Assembly: GCA_021203365.1 (NCBI GenBank) | Contig: JAJQBI010000030.1 | Location: 124,001-188,000, forward strand | Source of the DNA: Clostridiales bacterium | GTDB taxonomy: Bacteria > Bacillota > Clostridia > Lachnospirales > Lachnospiraceae | Direction: 5' to 3' | Length of the DNA stretch: 64,000 bases | Shown here: in pieces, positions 16,891 to 26,440 of the stretch | Layout of the letters: each line of letters opens with the position of its first letter | Numbering within the stretch: the stretch's first letter is position 1 | Made by a program: the position numbers and the translations under genes | The notes under the pieces: generated by a model | What the model saw: the letters and a program-made list of their open reading frames with translations, nothing else | The model's database searches: none | Told to the model about the DNA's origin: nothing

Positions 16891-17742
16891 TTATACGCCG
16901 CTGTACGCCTGGAAGCCGCCGTCGATGGGCAGAACAACTCCGGTCACAAAACCGGCGGCCTCATTGTTTACAAGATACAGCAACGCACCGTCCAGCTCCT
17001 TTGGTTCCCCGAAACGGCCCATGGGCGTGGCCGCCAGGATTTTTCCTGTCCGGGCGGTGGGCGTCCCGTCCTCATTCCACAAAAGCTTCGCGTTCTGCTT
17101 TGTGGAGAAGAAGCCCGGCGCAATGGCGTTGACGCGGATCCCCGCCCTGGAAAAATGCACCGCCAGCCACTGGGTAAAGTTGGAAATTGCCGCCTTGGCC
17201 CCGGAATAGGCAGGGATCTTGGTCAGCGGCGTAAAGCCGTTCATGGAGCTGATATTGATAATGTTGCAGCCCTCCCGGCCCACCATCTGGCGTGCGAAGG
17301 CCTGGGTGGGAAGCAGCGTCCCCAGGAAATTCAGGCGGAACACAAAATCCACCCCGGACTCATCCAGGTCAAAAAAGCTGACGGTATCCGCATCTATGTC
17401 TCCCGGCTCATAATATTCCTTATCCGTCTGGGCCCTGGGATTATTGCCCCCGGCTCCGTTCACCAGGATGTCACAGGGGCCGAAGTCCTTCTCCACTTCC
17501 TCTGCAGTGGCCAGGCAATTCTCCTTTTCAAGGACATTGCACTTATAGCCCTTTGCGATGCCGCCTTCCTGATTGATCTCATCCGCAAACTTCTGCGCCG
17601 CCTCCAGGTTCAGATCCAGCAGCGCCACCTTCGCCCCGGCCCGGGCCAGAGTTCTGGCAAAGCCGCTGCACAGCACTCCGCCGGCTCCGGTAACCACAGC
17701 CACCTTTCCGCTCAGATCTGTATTTAAAACATTTTTTTCCAT
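16891..17742 (-). CDS. SDR-type D-fructuronate reductase / mannonate oxidoreductase
   Basis: 283 residues. TGAGGVLCSGFARTLARAGAKVALLDL is the cofactor site, NGAGGNNP the NNAG-like motif, and INISSMNGF...AYSGAKAAI gives the catalytic Ser, Tyr and Lys. The inserted GGVLCSG variant and the IAPGFFSTKQN segment match the UxuB/YjmF branch that interconverts fructuronate and mannonate with NAD(P)H. It is the last gene of the operon, downstream of UxaC, supplying the step between UxaC and UxuA. Confidence 0.85.
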   Translation of the reverse strand: MEKNVLNTDLSGKVAVVTGAGGVLCSGFARTLARAGAKVALLDLNLEAAQKFADEINQEGGIAKGYKCNVLEKENCLATAEEVEKDFGPCDILVNGAGGNNPRAQTDKEYYEPGDIDADTVSFFDLDESGVDFVFRLNFLGTLLPTQAFARQMVGREGCNIINISSMNGFTPLTKIPAYSGAKAAISNFTQWLAVHFSRAGIRVNAIAPGFFSTKQNAKLLWNEDGTPTARTGKILAATPMGRFGEPKELDGALLYLVNNEAAGFVTGVVLPIDGGFQAYSGV

Positions 17743-17859
17743 GTAAATTCCTCCGTTTCATTAAATCCTATGATACCTGAGCGGGTCAAAATTTCATGAA
17801 TTGGAACATAATTGTCCCACTCATGGCCTTATGACCCTGTTTTCATTCTGTTGTCCGTC

Positions 17860-19272
17860 TCATTCCGGGCGCTCAAAACCGAAATACCTCATGGCATTGT
17901 TATAACAGATGCCCTCCACTATTTTTTTCAGGGCTTTCTCATCCTGGGGATATTCCCCGTTTTCCACCCAGCCTCCTGCCAGGTTACAGAGATTGCGGCG
18001 AAAATATTCGTGCCGCGTATAGGACAGGAAGCTTCTGGAATCGGTCAGCATCCCCGCAAAATTGCCCAGAAGGCCTAAGTTTGCCAGGGAAGTCATCTGC
18101 TCCCTCATTCCGGTTTTATGATCGTTAAACCACCAGGCACTGCCCTGCTGCACCTTTCCTGCGCAGGTGCCGTCCTGGAAACAGCCGATGAGGGTTCCAA
18201 TGGCCGCGTTGTCCCCGGGATTCAGGGAATAGAGAATGGTCCTGGGGAGCTGCTCCGTGCGGGCCAGATGATCCAGAAAATCCGCCAGCTCCGAGATCGG
18301 TGCCTGGCTGGCAATGCTGTCAAAACCGGTATCCGGCCCCAGAAGCTCGAAACGCCGCCGGTCATTGTCCCGTTTCACGCCATAATGAAGTTGCATTACC
18401 CAGCCTCTTCGGCTGTATTCTTTTCCCACCTCTGTCATAAACGCAGTGGTAAATCTGGCCCGGTCTTGTGCGCTCACAGTCCCGCCTGCCAGACGTCTCC
18501 GGAAAATCTCATCCACTTCCTCCCCGGAGGCAGGCGCAAAGGGCACATAGGCCAGTCCATGATCCGAAACCCGGCAGCCCATGGAATCAAAGAAATCCAT
18601 CCGCCGGCACAAAGCCTGTATTAAATCTGCAAAGCAGTCAATCTTTATACCGCTCACAGCTTCCAGCTGCAAAATGTAATCCGGATAATCCGGTTTTTCA
18701 ATATACATGGCCCGATCCGGCCGCCAGGCCGGGAGAACCTGAACCTCGAAGCTCTCGTCCTGTGCCAGCTTCTTATGCCACTCCAGGGAATCCACCGGAT
18801 CGTCGGTGGTACAGATCACGGTTACATTGGATCGGCGGATCAGATTCCGGGCGGACATATCCGGCCGGGCCAGTTTTTCATTGCACAGATCCCACACCTC
18901 CTGGGCGGTATCCCCGCACAGGTACCCGTTATAACCGAAGTATCGCTGCAGTTCCAGATGGCTCCAGTGATACAGCGGATTTCCAATAGCCATCTCCAGG
19001 GTCTGCGCCCACATCTGAAATTTTTCCCGGTCCGGCGCAGCCCCGGTTATAAATCGCTCCTCCACACCGTTGGAACGCATCTGCCGCCACTTATAATGAT
19101 CTCCGCCCAGCCAGACCCGGGTAATATTCTCATAGGAGCGGTCCTCATAAATCTCCCTGGGACTTAAATGGCAGTGATAATCCACTATGGGCATCTTTTC
19201 CGCGTAATCATGGTACAGATGTCTGGCCATATCTGTCTCAAGGAGAAAATCTTTATCCATAAAGGGCTTCAT
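17860..19272 (-). CDS. uxaC: Glucuronate isomerase
   Basis: 470 residues, the usual UxaC length. MKPFMDKDFLLETDMARHLYHDYAEKMPIVDYHCHLSPREI contains the HxH metal motif of the amidohydrolase-like barrel. GYNGYLCG, CTTDDPVDSLEWH and the C-terminal YTRHEYFRRNLC block are family hallmarks. It converts D-glucuronate to D-fructuronate, or galacturonate to tagaturonate. The track start is a TTG at 19299 just after the kdgK stop; the ATG at 19272 matches the family N-terminus and is used. Confidence 0.93.
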   Translation of the reverse strand: MKPFMDKDFLLETDMARHLYHDYAEKMPIVDYHCHLSPREIYEDRSYENITRVWLGGDHYKWRQMRSNGVEERFITGAAPDREKFQMWAQTLEMAIGNPLYHWSHLELQRYFGYNGYLCGDTAQEVWDLCNEKLARPDMSARNLIRRSNVTVICTTDDPVDSLEWHKKLAQDESFEVQVLPAWRPDRAMYIEKPDYPDYILQLEAVSGIKIDCFADLIQALCRRMDFFDSMGCRVSDHGLAYVPFAPASGEEVDEIFRRRLAGGTVSAQDRARFTTAFMTEVGKEYSRRGWVMQLHYGVKRDNDRRRFELLGPDTGFDSIASQAPISELADFLDHLARTEQLPRTILYSLNPGDNAAIGTLIGCFQDGTCAGKVQQGSAWWFNDHKTGMREQMTSLANLGLLGNFAGMLTDSRSFLSYTRHEYFRRNLCNLAGGWVENGEYPQDEKALKKIVEGICYNNAMRYFGFERPE

Positions 19273-19299
19273 CTCTTTTTTTGTTCCTTTCTGATTCAA

Positions 19300-20397
19300 T
19301 CACCGCTGCACCCGGGCGCCCGCACCGCCCATGACAGCCTCTACCTCTTTGCGGCTGGCCATGGTGGTATCTCCGGGTGTAGTCATGGCCAGGGCTCCGT
19401 GAGCCGCCCCGTAATTCACAGCCAGAAGCGGATCTCCGGTTTCCATCAGACCGAAGATCAGACCGGAGGCAAAGGAATCTCCGCCGCCCACACGGTCCAG
19501 GATCTCAAGGCCTTTGTAATCCTTTGCCTTGAAAATCTCCCCGTCTGCCCAGCAGATGGCGCTCCAGTCGTTGACGGTGGCGGTTTTCACCTCCCGCAGA
19601 GTGGTCGCCACAGCTTTAAAATTGGGATAGGTTTTCGCGGCCTGGTTGATCATCTTTTTATAACCCTCCAGATTCAGAGATTTCAGATTTTCATCGTTTC
19701 CCTCAATGGCAAAGCCCAGACAGGCGGTGAAATCCTCCTCATTCCCGATCATCACATCCACATATTTCGCGATTTCCTTATTGACCTCCTGTGCCCTGGC
19801 CGAACCGCCGATGGCGGACCACATGGAAGGACGGTAATTCAGATCGTAGGAGACCACCGTCCCATATTTCTTGGCGGTTTTGATGGCGGCCAGAACGGTC
19901 TCACAGGACTGCTCCGAAAGCGCGGCGTAAATCCCGCCTGTGTGCAGCCAGCGCACACCCAGCTCCCCGAAAATATAATCAAAATCCAGATCCTCCGGCG
20001 TGGCCTTTGAGATCGCCGTATTGGCCCGGTCGGAACACCCCACCGCCCCCCGGATGCCGAAACCCCGCTCCGTAAAATTCAGTCCGTTGCGGCAGATCCG
20101 GCCGATGCCATCCGTGGGAACCCATTGAATCAGAGAAGTGTCCACGCCTCCCTGGAGAATAAAATCCTCCAGCAGCTTTCCCACCTCGTTGTCCGCCAGG
20201 GCTGTAATCACCGCGGTTTTCATTCCGAAGCACCTGCGCAGACCGCGCACCACATTGTACTCCCCGCCGCCTTCCCAGGCGCGGAAGGAGCGGGCAGTGC
20301 GGATCCGCCCCTCTCCCGGATCCAGGCGGAGCATTACCTCCCCCAGGGATACCGCGTCATAAGTGCATTCTTCTCTGGGACGCAAATTCAGATTCAT
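19300..20397 (-). CDS. kdgK: 2-keto-3-deoxygluconate kinase (PfkB family)
   Basis: 365 residues. VSLGEVMLRLDPGEGRIRTA...WEGGGEYNVVRGLRRCFG is the PfkB entry, and DRVGGGDSFASGLIFGL is the C-terminal anion-hole and catalytic Asp signature. It phosphorylates 2-keto-3-deoxygluconate to KDPG. It sits between the KDPG aldolase and UxaC genes. Somewhat longer than E. coli KdgK, but normal for this clostridial branch. Confidence 0.88.
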   Translation of the reverse strand: MNLNLRPREECTYDAVSLGEVMLRLDPGEGRIRTARSFRAWEGGGEYNVVRGLRRCFGMKTAVITALADNEVGKLLEDFILQGGVDTSLIQWVPTDGIGRICRNGLNFTERGFGIRGAVGCSDRANTAISKATPEDLDFDYIFGELGVRWLHTGGIYAALSEQSCETVLAAIKTAKKYGTVVSYDLNYRPSMWSAIGGSARAQEVNKEIAKYVDVMIGNEEDFTACLGFAIEGNDENLKSLNLEGYKKMINQAAKTYPNFKAVATTLREVKTATVNDWSAICWADGEIFKAKDYKGLEILDRVGGGDSFASGLIFGLMETGDPLLAVNYGAAHGALAMTTPGDTTMASRKEVEAVMGGAGARVQR

Positions 20398-20429
20398 TTT
20401 CTGTCAAACCTCCTGTCTCCTGATATGAT

Positions 20430-21071
20430 CTATCCTCGGATCTTCCTCACAAGATCCGCCGCCTCCCTTGTCCGCGCCCGGATCTCGTCAAATCTGCCCT
20501 CTTTTACCAGAGAGCCCTTCACCATCCAGCTCCCGCCGCAGGCCGGGATCATGGGACAGCTTAAATAGCTCTCCAGGTTCTCTGCGTTTATACCGCCTGT
20601 GGGCATAAACTTCAGGCCCACATAGGGCGCGGAAAGGGCTTTAATCGTACCAACCCCTCCATACTGCGCCGCCGGGAAAAATTTCACGACCCGCAGGCCG
20701 CGCTTCACCGCCTGGGCAACCTCCGAAGGAGTCACACATCCGGGAAATACCGGAATGTCCTTTTCAAGACAGTAATCCACAATCTCCGGATCAAATCCGG
20801 GACTTACGATAAATTTTGCACCGGCTCCCAGAGCCCTGTCCACCTGTTCTGTGGTAAGAACCGTGCCGGCACCCACCAGCATCTGGGGATAGGCCTGTGC
20901 CATTTTCCGGATGCTTTCCTCCGCCGCCGCTGTGCGGAAGGTCACCTCCGCGCAGGGAAGACCGCCCTCACAAAGCGCCCCGGCAAGGGGCAGGGCATCC
21001 TCCGCGCTCTCCAGCACCACCACAGGGACAACCCCCATGGCCTCCAGCTTTTTTTCCATGTCAATTCCCAT
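20430..21071 (-). CDS. KDPG/KHG aldolase
   Basis: 213 residues from the ATG at 21071, which follows GGAGGAAG by eight bases; the track start at 21092 is upstream of that site. Motifs of the class I KDPG aldolase are present: AEVTFRT (Glu), VGAGTVLT, VSPGFD, FPGCVTPSE, VVKFFPA with the Schiff-base Lys, and MPTGGI. It splits KDPG into pyruvate and glyceraldehyde-3-phosphate. The product can enter the gap-pgk-tpi genes encoded elsewhere in this window. Confidence 0.92.
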   Translation of the reverse strand: MGIDMEKKLEAMGVVPVVVLESAEDALPLAGALCEGGLPCAEVTFRTAAAEESIRKMAQAYPQMLVGAGTVLTTEQVDRALGAGAKFIVSPGFDPEIVDYCLEKDIPVFPGCVTPSEVAQAVKRGLRVVKFFPAAQYGGVGTIKALSAPYVGLKFMPTGGINAENLESYLSCPMIPACGGSWMVKGSLVKEGRFDEIRARTREAADLVRKIRG

Positions 21072-21125
21072 TTCGCTTCTTCCTCCTGTCACCGCCGCCC
21101 TTTGGCGGCCATCCTCAGAATTTTT

Positions 21126-22199
21126 TTATTCCACTTTTCCGTCCACTTTTTCCAGCATATCCCAGCAGCCCCACAGGTACATAATCCCCAGCGCCCGGTC
21201 ATACAGTCCGTAGCCGGGACGGCACTGCTCGCCCCAGATGTGGCGTCCGTGGTCCGGACGGATATATCCCTTATATCCACAGTCGTGATAAGCTTTCATT
21301 ATCTCCAGAATCCCCACATCCCCGTCACAGTCCCGATGAGAGGCCTCTGTGAAGTCCCCGTTGGGGAAATGCTTCACGTTGCGCACATGGGCAAAGGCAA
21401 TCCGGTCACAATAGGTCCGGATGATATCCGGCACATCATTGTCCGGATTGGCTCCCAGGGAACCGGAGCAAAGACACAGGGCATTGCAGGGATCGTCCAC
21501 CATGGACAGAAAACGTCCGATAGACTCCTTATCCACCAGAAGCCGCGGCAGCCCGAAAATATCCCAGGGCGGATCGTCCTGGTGGATGGCCATCTTTATG
21601 CCTGTCTCATGGCAAACAGGCATGATCGCCTCCAGAAAGTACTTCAGATTGTCCCAGAGCTTTTCCTTGGTGACCGGCTTATAGGCCTCAAACAACTCGT
21701 CCAGCTTCGCCATGCGCTCCGGTTCCCACCCGGGGAAGGTCATACCGTGAAGATTGTTCAGAATATAGTCCGCCATCTCCCTGTAATCCTCATGGATCCG
21801 GTTCTTCTCATAATACAGAGCCGTGGAGCCATCCTCCATGGGATGGAACAGATCCGTGCGGGTCCAGTCAAAGATGGGCATAAAATTGTAGGTAACTACC
21901 TTCACTCCGAATCTGGAAAGATTCCGCAGAGTGGTTTTGTAATTTTCAATATACTGATCCCGGGTGGGCAGACCGATCTTAATATCGTCGTGGACGTTGA
22001 CACTTTCCACAACATCCATATGAAAGCCCGCTCCCTCAATCCGGCGGCGCTCCTTCTCGATCTCTTCCACTTCCCAGACCTCTCCGGCCGGCTTGTCGTG
22101 GAGAGCCCACACCAGACCGGTGACGCCGGGAATCTGTTTAATCATCTCCGGTGTAATACTGTCATTTCCGTCGCCATACCAGCGAAAAGTCATCTGCAT
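21126..22199 (-). CDS. uxuA: Mannonate dehydratase
   Basis: 357 residues, full family length. MQMTFRWYGDGNDSITPEMIKQIPGVTGLVWALHDKPAGEVW is the UxuA opening. Metal-site segments include AIHQDDPPWDIFGLPR, LCLCSGSLGANP, FAHVRNVKHFPNGDFTEASHRDCDGDV and IRPDHGR. It dehydrates D-mannonate to 2-keto-3-deoxygluconate. The gene lies between the GH3 and aldolase genes with short gaps, within the operon. Confidence 0.94.
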   Translation of the reverse strand: MQMTFRWYGDGNDSITPEMIKQIPGVTGLVWALHDKPAGEVWEVEEIEKERRRIEGAGFHMDVVESVNVHDDIKIGLPTRDQYIENYKTTLRNLSRFGVKVVTYNFMPIFDWTRTDLFHPMEDGSTALYYEKNRIHEDYREMADYILNNLHGMTFPGWEPERMAKLDELFEAYKPVTKEKLWDNLKYFLEAIMPVCHETGIKMAIHQDDPPWDIFGLPRLLVDKESIGRFLSMVDDPCNALCLCSGSLGANPDNDVPDIIRTYCDRIAFAHVRNVKHFPNGDFTEASHRDCDGDVGILEIMKAYHDCGYKGYIRPDHGRHIWGEQCRPGYGLYDRALGIMYLWGCWDMLEKVDGKVE

Positions 22200-22253
22200 A
22201 TATCTGGCCTCCTTTTGACGCCGGCCTCCCCCTGGGAAACCGGCGACTGTCTT

Positions 22254-24023
22254 TTATAAGTGTGCGTCAAACAGCCCGCAAAAACTGTCGATGGGGTCAG
22301 TTCCCTTAAACGCCTCCGGCCCTTCCATCAGCTTGGAGACCAGAGCGTCAAAGGTATCCTCCTTCGCGTCATAGGTGTTAATATAGGTGCGTGCCTGGGG
22401 AATATCCGCCAGCATGGTGGGCTGTCCGCAGCCTACCACAACAACCGGAATCTCAAACACATACCAGGGAATTTCCCCGCCTCCCTTGGACATGCCAAAG
22501 GATGGACGGCCGGAGGGGACGTCACACAGAGTAATTACCAGATCCATGTCACGCACAAAATCCTTAATAGCATTTTTCCCCGCGAAATAGATATTCAGAT
22601 CCGGTTTCATTCCCTCCTCGATCTGTCTCTTCATCTTATCCATTGGACTTTCATAAATAAAGGCGTCAAACCCCTTCGCACAAAGCTTCTCTTTCAGAAG
22701 CTCCGCCGGGCTCTTTTTCTGGCCCATGCCCATCAGCTTTGCCAGATCACCCATACTGCTCCCGGCCGACTTAATATGAACGATCATAATTCTCTTATAG
22801 CGTTCCGGTGTGACAGGCAGTACGTCCTTATCCTTATATTTCACCAGGGTAACCGCTTTTTCGCTGATTTCCCTGTGCATCTGCACATATTCCTCCCGGC
22901 CCAGCACAGCTTCTGCGGTCTCCGGCGTATGAACCAGCTCCTCCACACTTCTTCTGTGCAGCCCCAGATGCGCCTTCAGCGCCAGGATCCGGGTCAGAGC
23001 CTCGGTCATGCGTTCCTCGCGGATCGTACCGTTCTGATAGGCCTCCAGCATGGTGGCAAAATCCTCATCCGGATCGTTAAAGAACAGGAACATGTCACAG
23101 CCGGCGTTGATGCACCGGGGAAGCATTTCCCGGCGAGTCATCCGATCTGTCATGCCCACCATATGGGAGGCATCGGTGACAACCATACCGTTAAAGCCCA
23201 GGCGCTCTCGGAGAAGCCCCTGCATAATCTCCGGACTTAAGGTGGCGGGCATCATATCCTCCTCCTTCAGATCCGGATTGATGGCCTTCGCGTATTTTGG
23301 AAGCATGATATGCCCCGCCATAACCGCATCCAGCCCCTGGTCGATCATGGTTCTGTAAACCAGTCCGTAGGTGGCCTCCCATTTCTCCACATCAAAATAA
23401 TTCACATTGTTTGAGAGATGAGCGTCCCGAAAATCCTGGCCGTTTCCGGGGAAATGCTTGGCCGCGCAGGCAAAACCAGGCACTGTGTGGGCGCCGGCCA
23501 CATAGGCCGCGCTCATTTTCGCCACCATCTCCGGATCACTTCCAAAGGCACGGCAGATAATCTCCGTGTTTTCCCAGTTGTAGGCAATATCACACACAGG
23601 AGCGAAGGCCATATTGCACCCGATGGCCGCCGCCTCCTCGTTGGCCATTTTCCCAAGGGCATAGGCATACTTTTCTTCTCCGGTGGCGCCAATCTTCACA
23701 CCGCAGCCGATGGGCGTCCCGTCTGCGCAGGCGCCATCCCCGCCGCCTTCAGTATTACATGCGATGAAAACCGGGATCTTTGCCCAGGTCTGAAGCACCC
23801 GGTTCTGCTCCTGCACCTTTTTCCCGGGCATGGCATTGTACCTGCAGCCGCCCAGATGATACTTTTCCATCAGTTCCCGCAGATAATTCTCATCCTGAGA
23901 GGCAGTCAGCTGGAAAAACAGCTGTCCTACCTTTTCCTCGTCGCTCATTCCCGCGATGGTCTGCTCCACCCAGGCACAGTCCTCGTCTGAGAGATAATAC
24001 GGGTTTGCTTTCATATCTACCAT
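22254..24023 (-). CDS. Glycoside hydrolase family 3, cytoplasmic
   Basis: About 589 residues, no signal peptide. The N-terminal barrel has KHFPGNGQDFRDAHLSNN near residue 200 and the nucleophile Asp in MVVTDASHMVGM. The C-terminal alpha/beta sandwich (about 390-590) ends with GCGQPTMLADIPQARTYINTYDAKE. A KHFPGxG...D-x-H arrangement is the NagZ-like dyad of beta-N-acetylhexosaminidases, so a hexosamine-releasing role is more likely than beta-glucosidase. AAAGGAG sits eight bases before the ATG at 24023 and only two bases before the ATG at 24029; I use the former. Confidence 0.85.
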   Translation of the reverse strand: MVDMKANPYYLSDEDCAWVEQTIAGMSDEEKVGQLFFQLTASQDENYLRELMEKYHLGGCRYNAMPGKKVQEQNRVLQTWAKIPVFIACNTEGGGDGACADGTPIGCGVKIGATGEEKYAYALGKMANEEAAAIGCNMAFAPVCDIAYNWENTEIICRAFGSDPEMVAKMSAAYVAGAHTVPGFACAAKHFPGNGQDFRDAHLSNNVNYFDVEKWEATYGLVYRTMIDQGLDAVMAGHIMLPKYAKAINPDLKEEDMMPATLSPEIMQGLLRERLGFNGMVVTDASHMVGMTDRMTRREMLPRCINAGCDMFLFFNDPDEDFATMLEAYQNGTIREERMTEALTRILALKAHLGLHRRSVEELVHTPETAEAVLGREEYVQMHREISEKAVTLVKYKDKDVLPVTPERYKRIMIVHIKSAGSSMGDLAKLMGMGQKKSPAELLKEKLCAKGFDAFIYESPMDKMKRQIEEGMKPDLNIYFAGKNAIKDFVRDMDLVITLCDVPSGRPSFGMSKGGGEIPWYVFEIPVVVVGCGQPTMLADIPQARTYINTYDAKEDTFDALVSKLMEGPEAFKGTDPIDSFCGLFDAHL

Positions 24024-24037
24024 TTTCATGTCTCCTT

Positions 24038-24898
24038 TCAGCCTCCCAGGTTTTTCCGGAACGCTTCGATCCGTTCCTCCTGGTAAGCGCCTCCATAGGT
24101 TCCCTCTTTCAGATGCTCAAATCCTTCCCGCACAAATTCATCCCAGCTCTCTGCCTCATGTCTGACCAGTATGGGATAATAAAATACGCCGTTTTTCTGC
24201 GCCGCGTCCAGATCTCCGGGAGCGTCGCCGCACATCAGCACATGGTCCGGAGCATATCCTTTTTTCAGAAGCTCCCCGATGCAGTGAGCCTTGCTTCCGG
24301 CGTCCTGGGCCAGCACAATATCCGTATGCTCCAGAAGCCCGTACAGATCCCATTCCTCCAGAACCGCCCCCAGATTGGCGCTGGAGACAATGGCCACATC
24401 TGCCCGCTGGTGGGCTCTGGCCAGGGCACGGCTCACCCCTTCAAAGGGTCTTTTCTCTTCCTGGGGAAGCAGGGTAATGGAACGGTTTACAGCCTCGCTC
24501 CAGGACAGTGCTTTCCTCAGAGACACCGGAGCTTTTTCCTCTCCGCCTGCTTCCTCAATGGCCTTTTCCAGCGCGTCATTGGAAAGCTCCGGGCTTTGAT
24601 CCACCCATTCTGTCAGAGTCTCCAGCGCCTCAATCTCACAGTATTTCTCCCGGATCTCCCCAAGAGCCATGGAAAGGCCCTTAAACCGGTTGATTCCCCG
24701 GGTCATGGTGTAAAGGTTTATTTCATTCCACCGGTCCAGGATCTCCTCCCTCCACGGCCCAAGATCCCACTCGTCCACCATGCAGGGGCCGAAGCAGCGG
24801 ATATGCTTGATGTCCATGGTGTCCATTGCACATCCGTCGCTGTCCACGCAGACAAGATAATCCCGGTGCTTTGTAAATTCCGCAAAATGATCTGCCAT
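24038..24898 (-). CDS. HAD-superfamily hydrolase
   Basis: 286 residues. Motif I is YLVCVDSDGCAMDTMD, with the nucleophile Asp and acid Asp two apart. Motif II is AIVSSANL and motif III/IV is MCGDAPGDLDAA after a cap domain rich in Trp and Arg. Such proteins are usually small-molecule phosphatases. Its position between the symporter and GH3 genes suggests a sugar-phosphate side reaction or damage repair, but nothing in the sequence fixes the substrate. A TACAAT box with a weak -35 (minus strand, 24958-24963) may be an internal promoter. Confidence 0.75.
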   Translation of the reverse strand: MADHFAEFTKHRDYLVCVDSDGCAMDTMDIKHIRCFGPCMVDEWDLGPWREEILDRWNEINLYTMTRGINRFKGLSMALGEIREKYCEIEALETLTEWVDQSPELSNDALEKAIEEAGGEEKAPVSLRKALSWSEAVNRSITLLPQEEKRPFEGVSRALARAHQRADVAIVSSANLGAVLEEWDLYGLLEHTDIVLAQDAGSKAHCIGELLKKGYAPDHVLMCGDAPGDLDAAQKNGVFYYPILVRHEAESWDEFVREGFEHLKEGTYGGAYQEERIEAFRKNLGG

Positions 24899-25005
24899 GT
24901 CCGACTCCTTTCCTTACAATGCGCAGACTGCGGCTCTGTTTTTATTCAGGTACATTTATTGTACCACACCTGTAAACATCGTCACAGTCTGACCGCCTTC
25001 AATCT

Positions 25006-26406
25006 TTATTTTCCTTCTCTTCTGGCCTTCAGAGTCGCCGCGTTCTCTTCTACCTGTTTCTTGCCCAGCGGATACCAGAATGCAAGAACCAGAATCAGAA
25101 GTGCGAAGCCGATGGCCGGGATCAGGGTTCCCACAGTATAAATTCCGCTTAACACATCCGCATCAAAGGCGGTTGCGGAACTGTACCCAATGGCGGTGAG
25201 CAGTGCACCGGTCAGCCCGGAAGACAGCGCCTGGCCGATTTTTCTGGCAAAGGAATACAGAGAGTAAATGGTTCCGTCTGAACGGGAGCCCCGGCGAACC
25301 TCATCCTCGTCGATCACATCGGTGATCATGGCCCACACACAGGTGTTGAAAAAGGCAATACCAAAATATCCAAATGCATAAAGCACGATATAAACATACA
25401 TGTTTTTCACGCGCAGAATAAACGCCGCGAAAAATGCGATCACAGCCACGATGTTTCCAAATATGGCAATTTCCTTTTTCCCGTATTTTTTAGACATGGG
25501 CGGAATCACAAACATGGCCAGAATGATCATAAGCACGCTTCCAACGAGGGATGCAATAGAAGCTCCCGCGGCACTGTTAAAATAGTTGGGGAAAATATAG
25601 GCATTCATACCCTGCATGGTCAGCTGTGCCAGAAGGAGAACAATGGCCGCCACAATGATACTGATCAGCGCCCGGCTGGAAAACAGCTGTTTGATCAGTG
25701 CGCCAAAGCTGAACTTCTCTGTCTTGGTCTCAATTTTTACACGCTCTGTGGTAAGGGTTGTGCAGAGCATATAGCAGACTACCGCGCCTATGGAGCAGAC
25801 AAGGGCCGCAATGGTCATTTTTGTGCCGGACAGCTGGGTCAGGCCATCTGCATCTTTATAATAGACCACCAGCGGAAGCACAACGCCGATTACGGTTCCC
25901 GCAAGAGTCGCGCCGATATTTCTCCAGCTGGAAAGCTGCACCCGGTCCTCCGGTTTGTCGGACACGGCCGAAGCCATGGAGCCATAGGGAATATTTACAC
26001 CGGTGTAGCAGATACTGCCCCAGAGCAGATAAGTAGCGAACATCCAGAACACCTTAAAGCCCATGGGCATTCCCTTAAACCAGCTGGCGTACATCAGGAA
26101 GGAGGCAAGGGCCACCGGTCCCATAAAACGGCGGATCCAGGGAATAAATTTCCCCTTCTCCGTAGGCCTGGAACGGTCCACGATCTGCCCCATGGCCGTG
26201 TCTGTGAAGGCATCCACAAAACGGGCCAGCATCATCATCACGCCCACCAGTCCGGCGGAAACTCCCATAACGTCGGTGTAAAACTTCAGCAGAAAGCTGG
26301 AGGATAAAATAAATGTAAAATCATTTCCAAAATCGCCCATGGCGTAACCGATTTTGTCGGACCAGCCAAAAGGCTTCACGTTTGATTTCGATGTAGTTTT
26401 TGCCAT
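25006..26406 (-). CDS. GPH-family (glycoside-pentoside-hexuronide) sugar:cation symporter
   Basis: 466 residues and about 12 helices. The opening FGWSDKIGYAMGDFGNDFTFILSSSFLLKFYTDVMGVSAGLVGVMMMLARFVDAFTD is the GPH/MelB signature, with conserved Asp in the first helix and in DAFTD. A central cytoplasmic loop separates the two six-helix halves. It probably imports glucuronides with H+ or Na+. The ATG at 26406 follows AAAGAAAGGGATC; the longer track ORF overlaps the end of the GH2 gene. Confidence 0.88.
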   Translation of the reverse strand: MAKTTSKSNVKPFGWSDKIGYAMGDFGNDFTFILSSSFLLKFYTDVMGVSAGLVGVMMMLARFVDAFTDTAMGQIVDRSRPTEKGKFIPWIRRFMGPVALASFLMYASWFKGMPMGFKVFWMFATYLLWGSICYTGVNIPYGSMASAVSDKPEDRVQLSSWRNIGATLAGTVIGVVLPLVVYYKDADGLTQLSGTKMTIAALVCSIGAVVCYMLCTTLTTERVKIETKTEKFSFGALIKQLFSSRALISIIVAAIVLLLAQLTMQGMNAYIFPNYFNSAAGASIASLVGSVLMIILAMFVIPPMSKKYGKKEIAIFGNIVAVIAFFAAFILRVKNMYVYIVLYAFGYFGIAFFNTCVWAMITDVIDEDEVRRGSRSDGTIYSLYSFARKIGQALSSGLTGALLTAIGYSSATAFDADVLSGIYTVGTLIPAIGFALLILVLAFWYPLGKKQVEENAATLKARREGK

Positions 26407-26440
26407 AATCAGATCCCTTTCTTTTCTAATCCCGTGTATC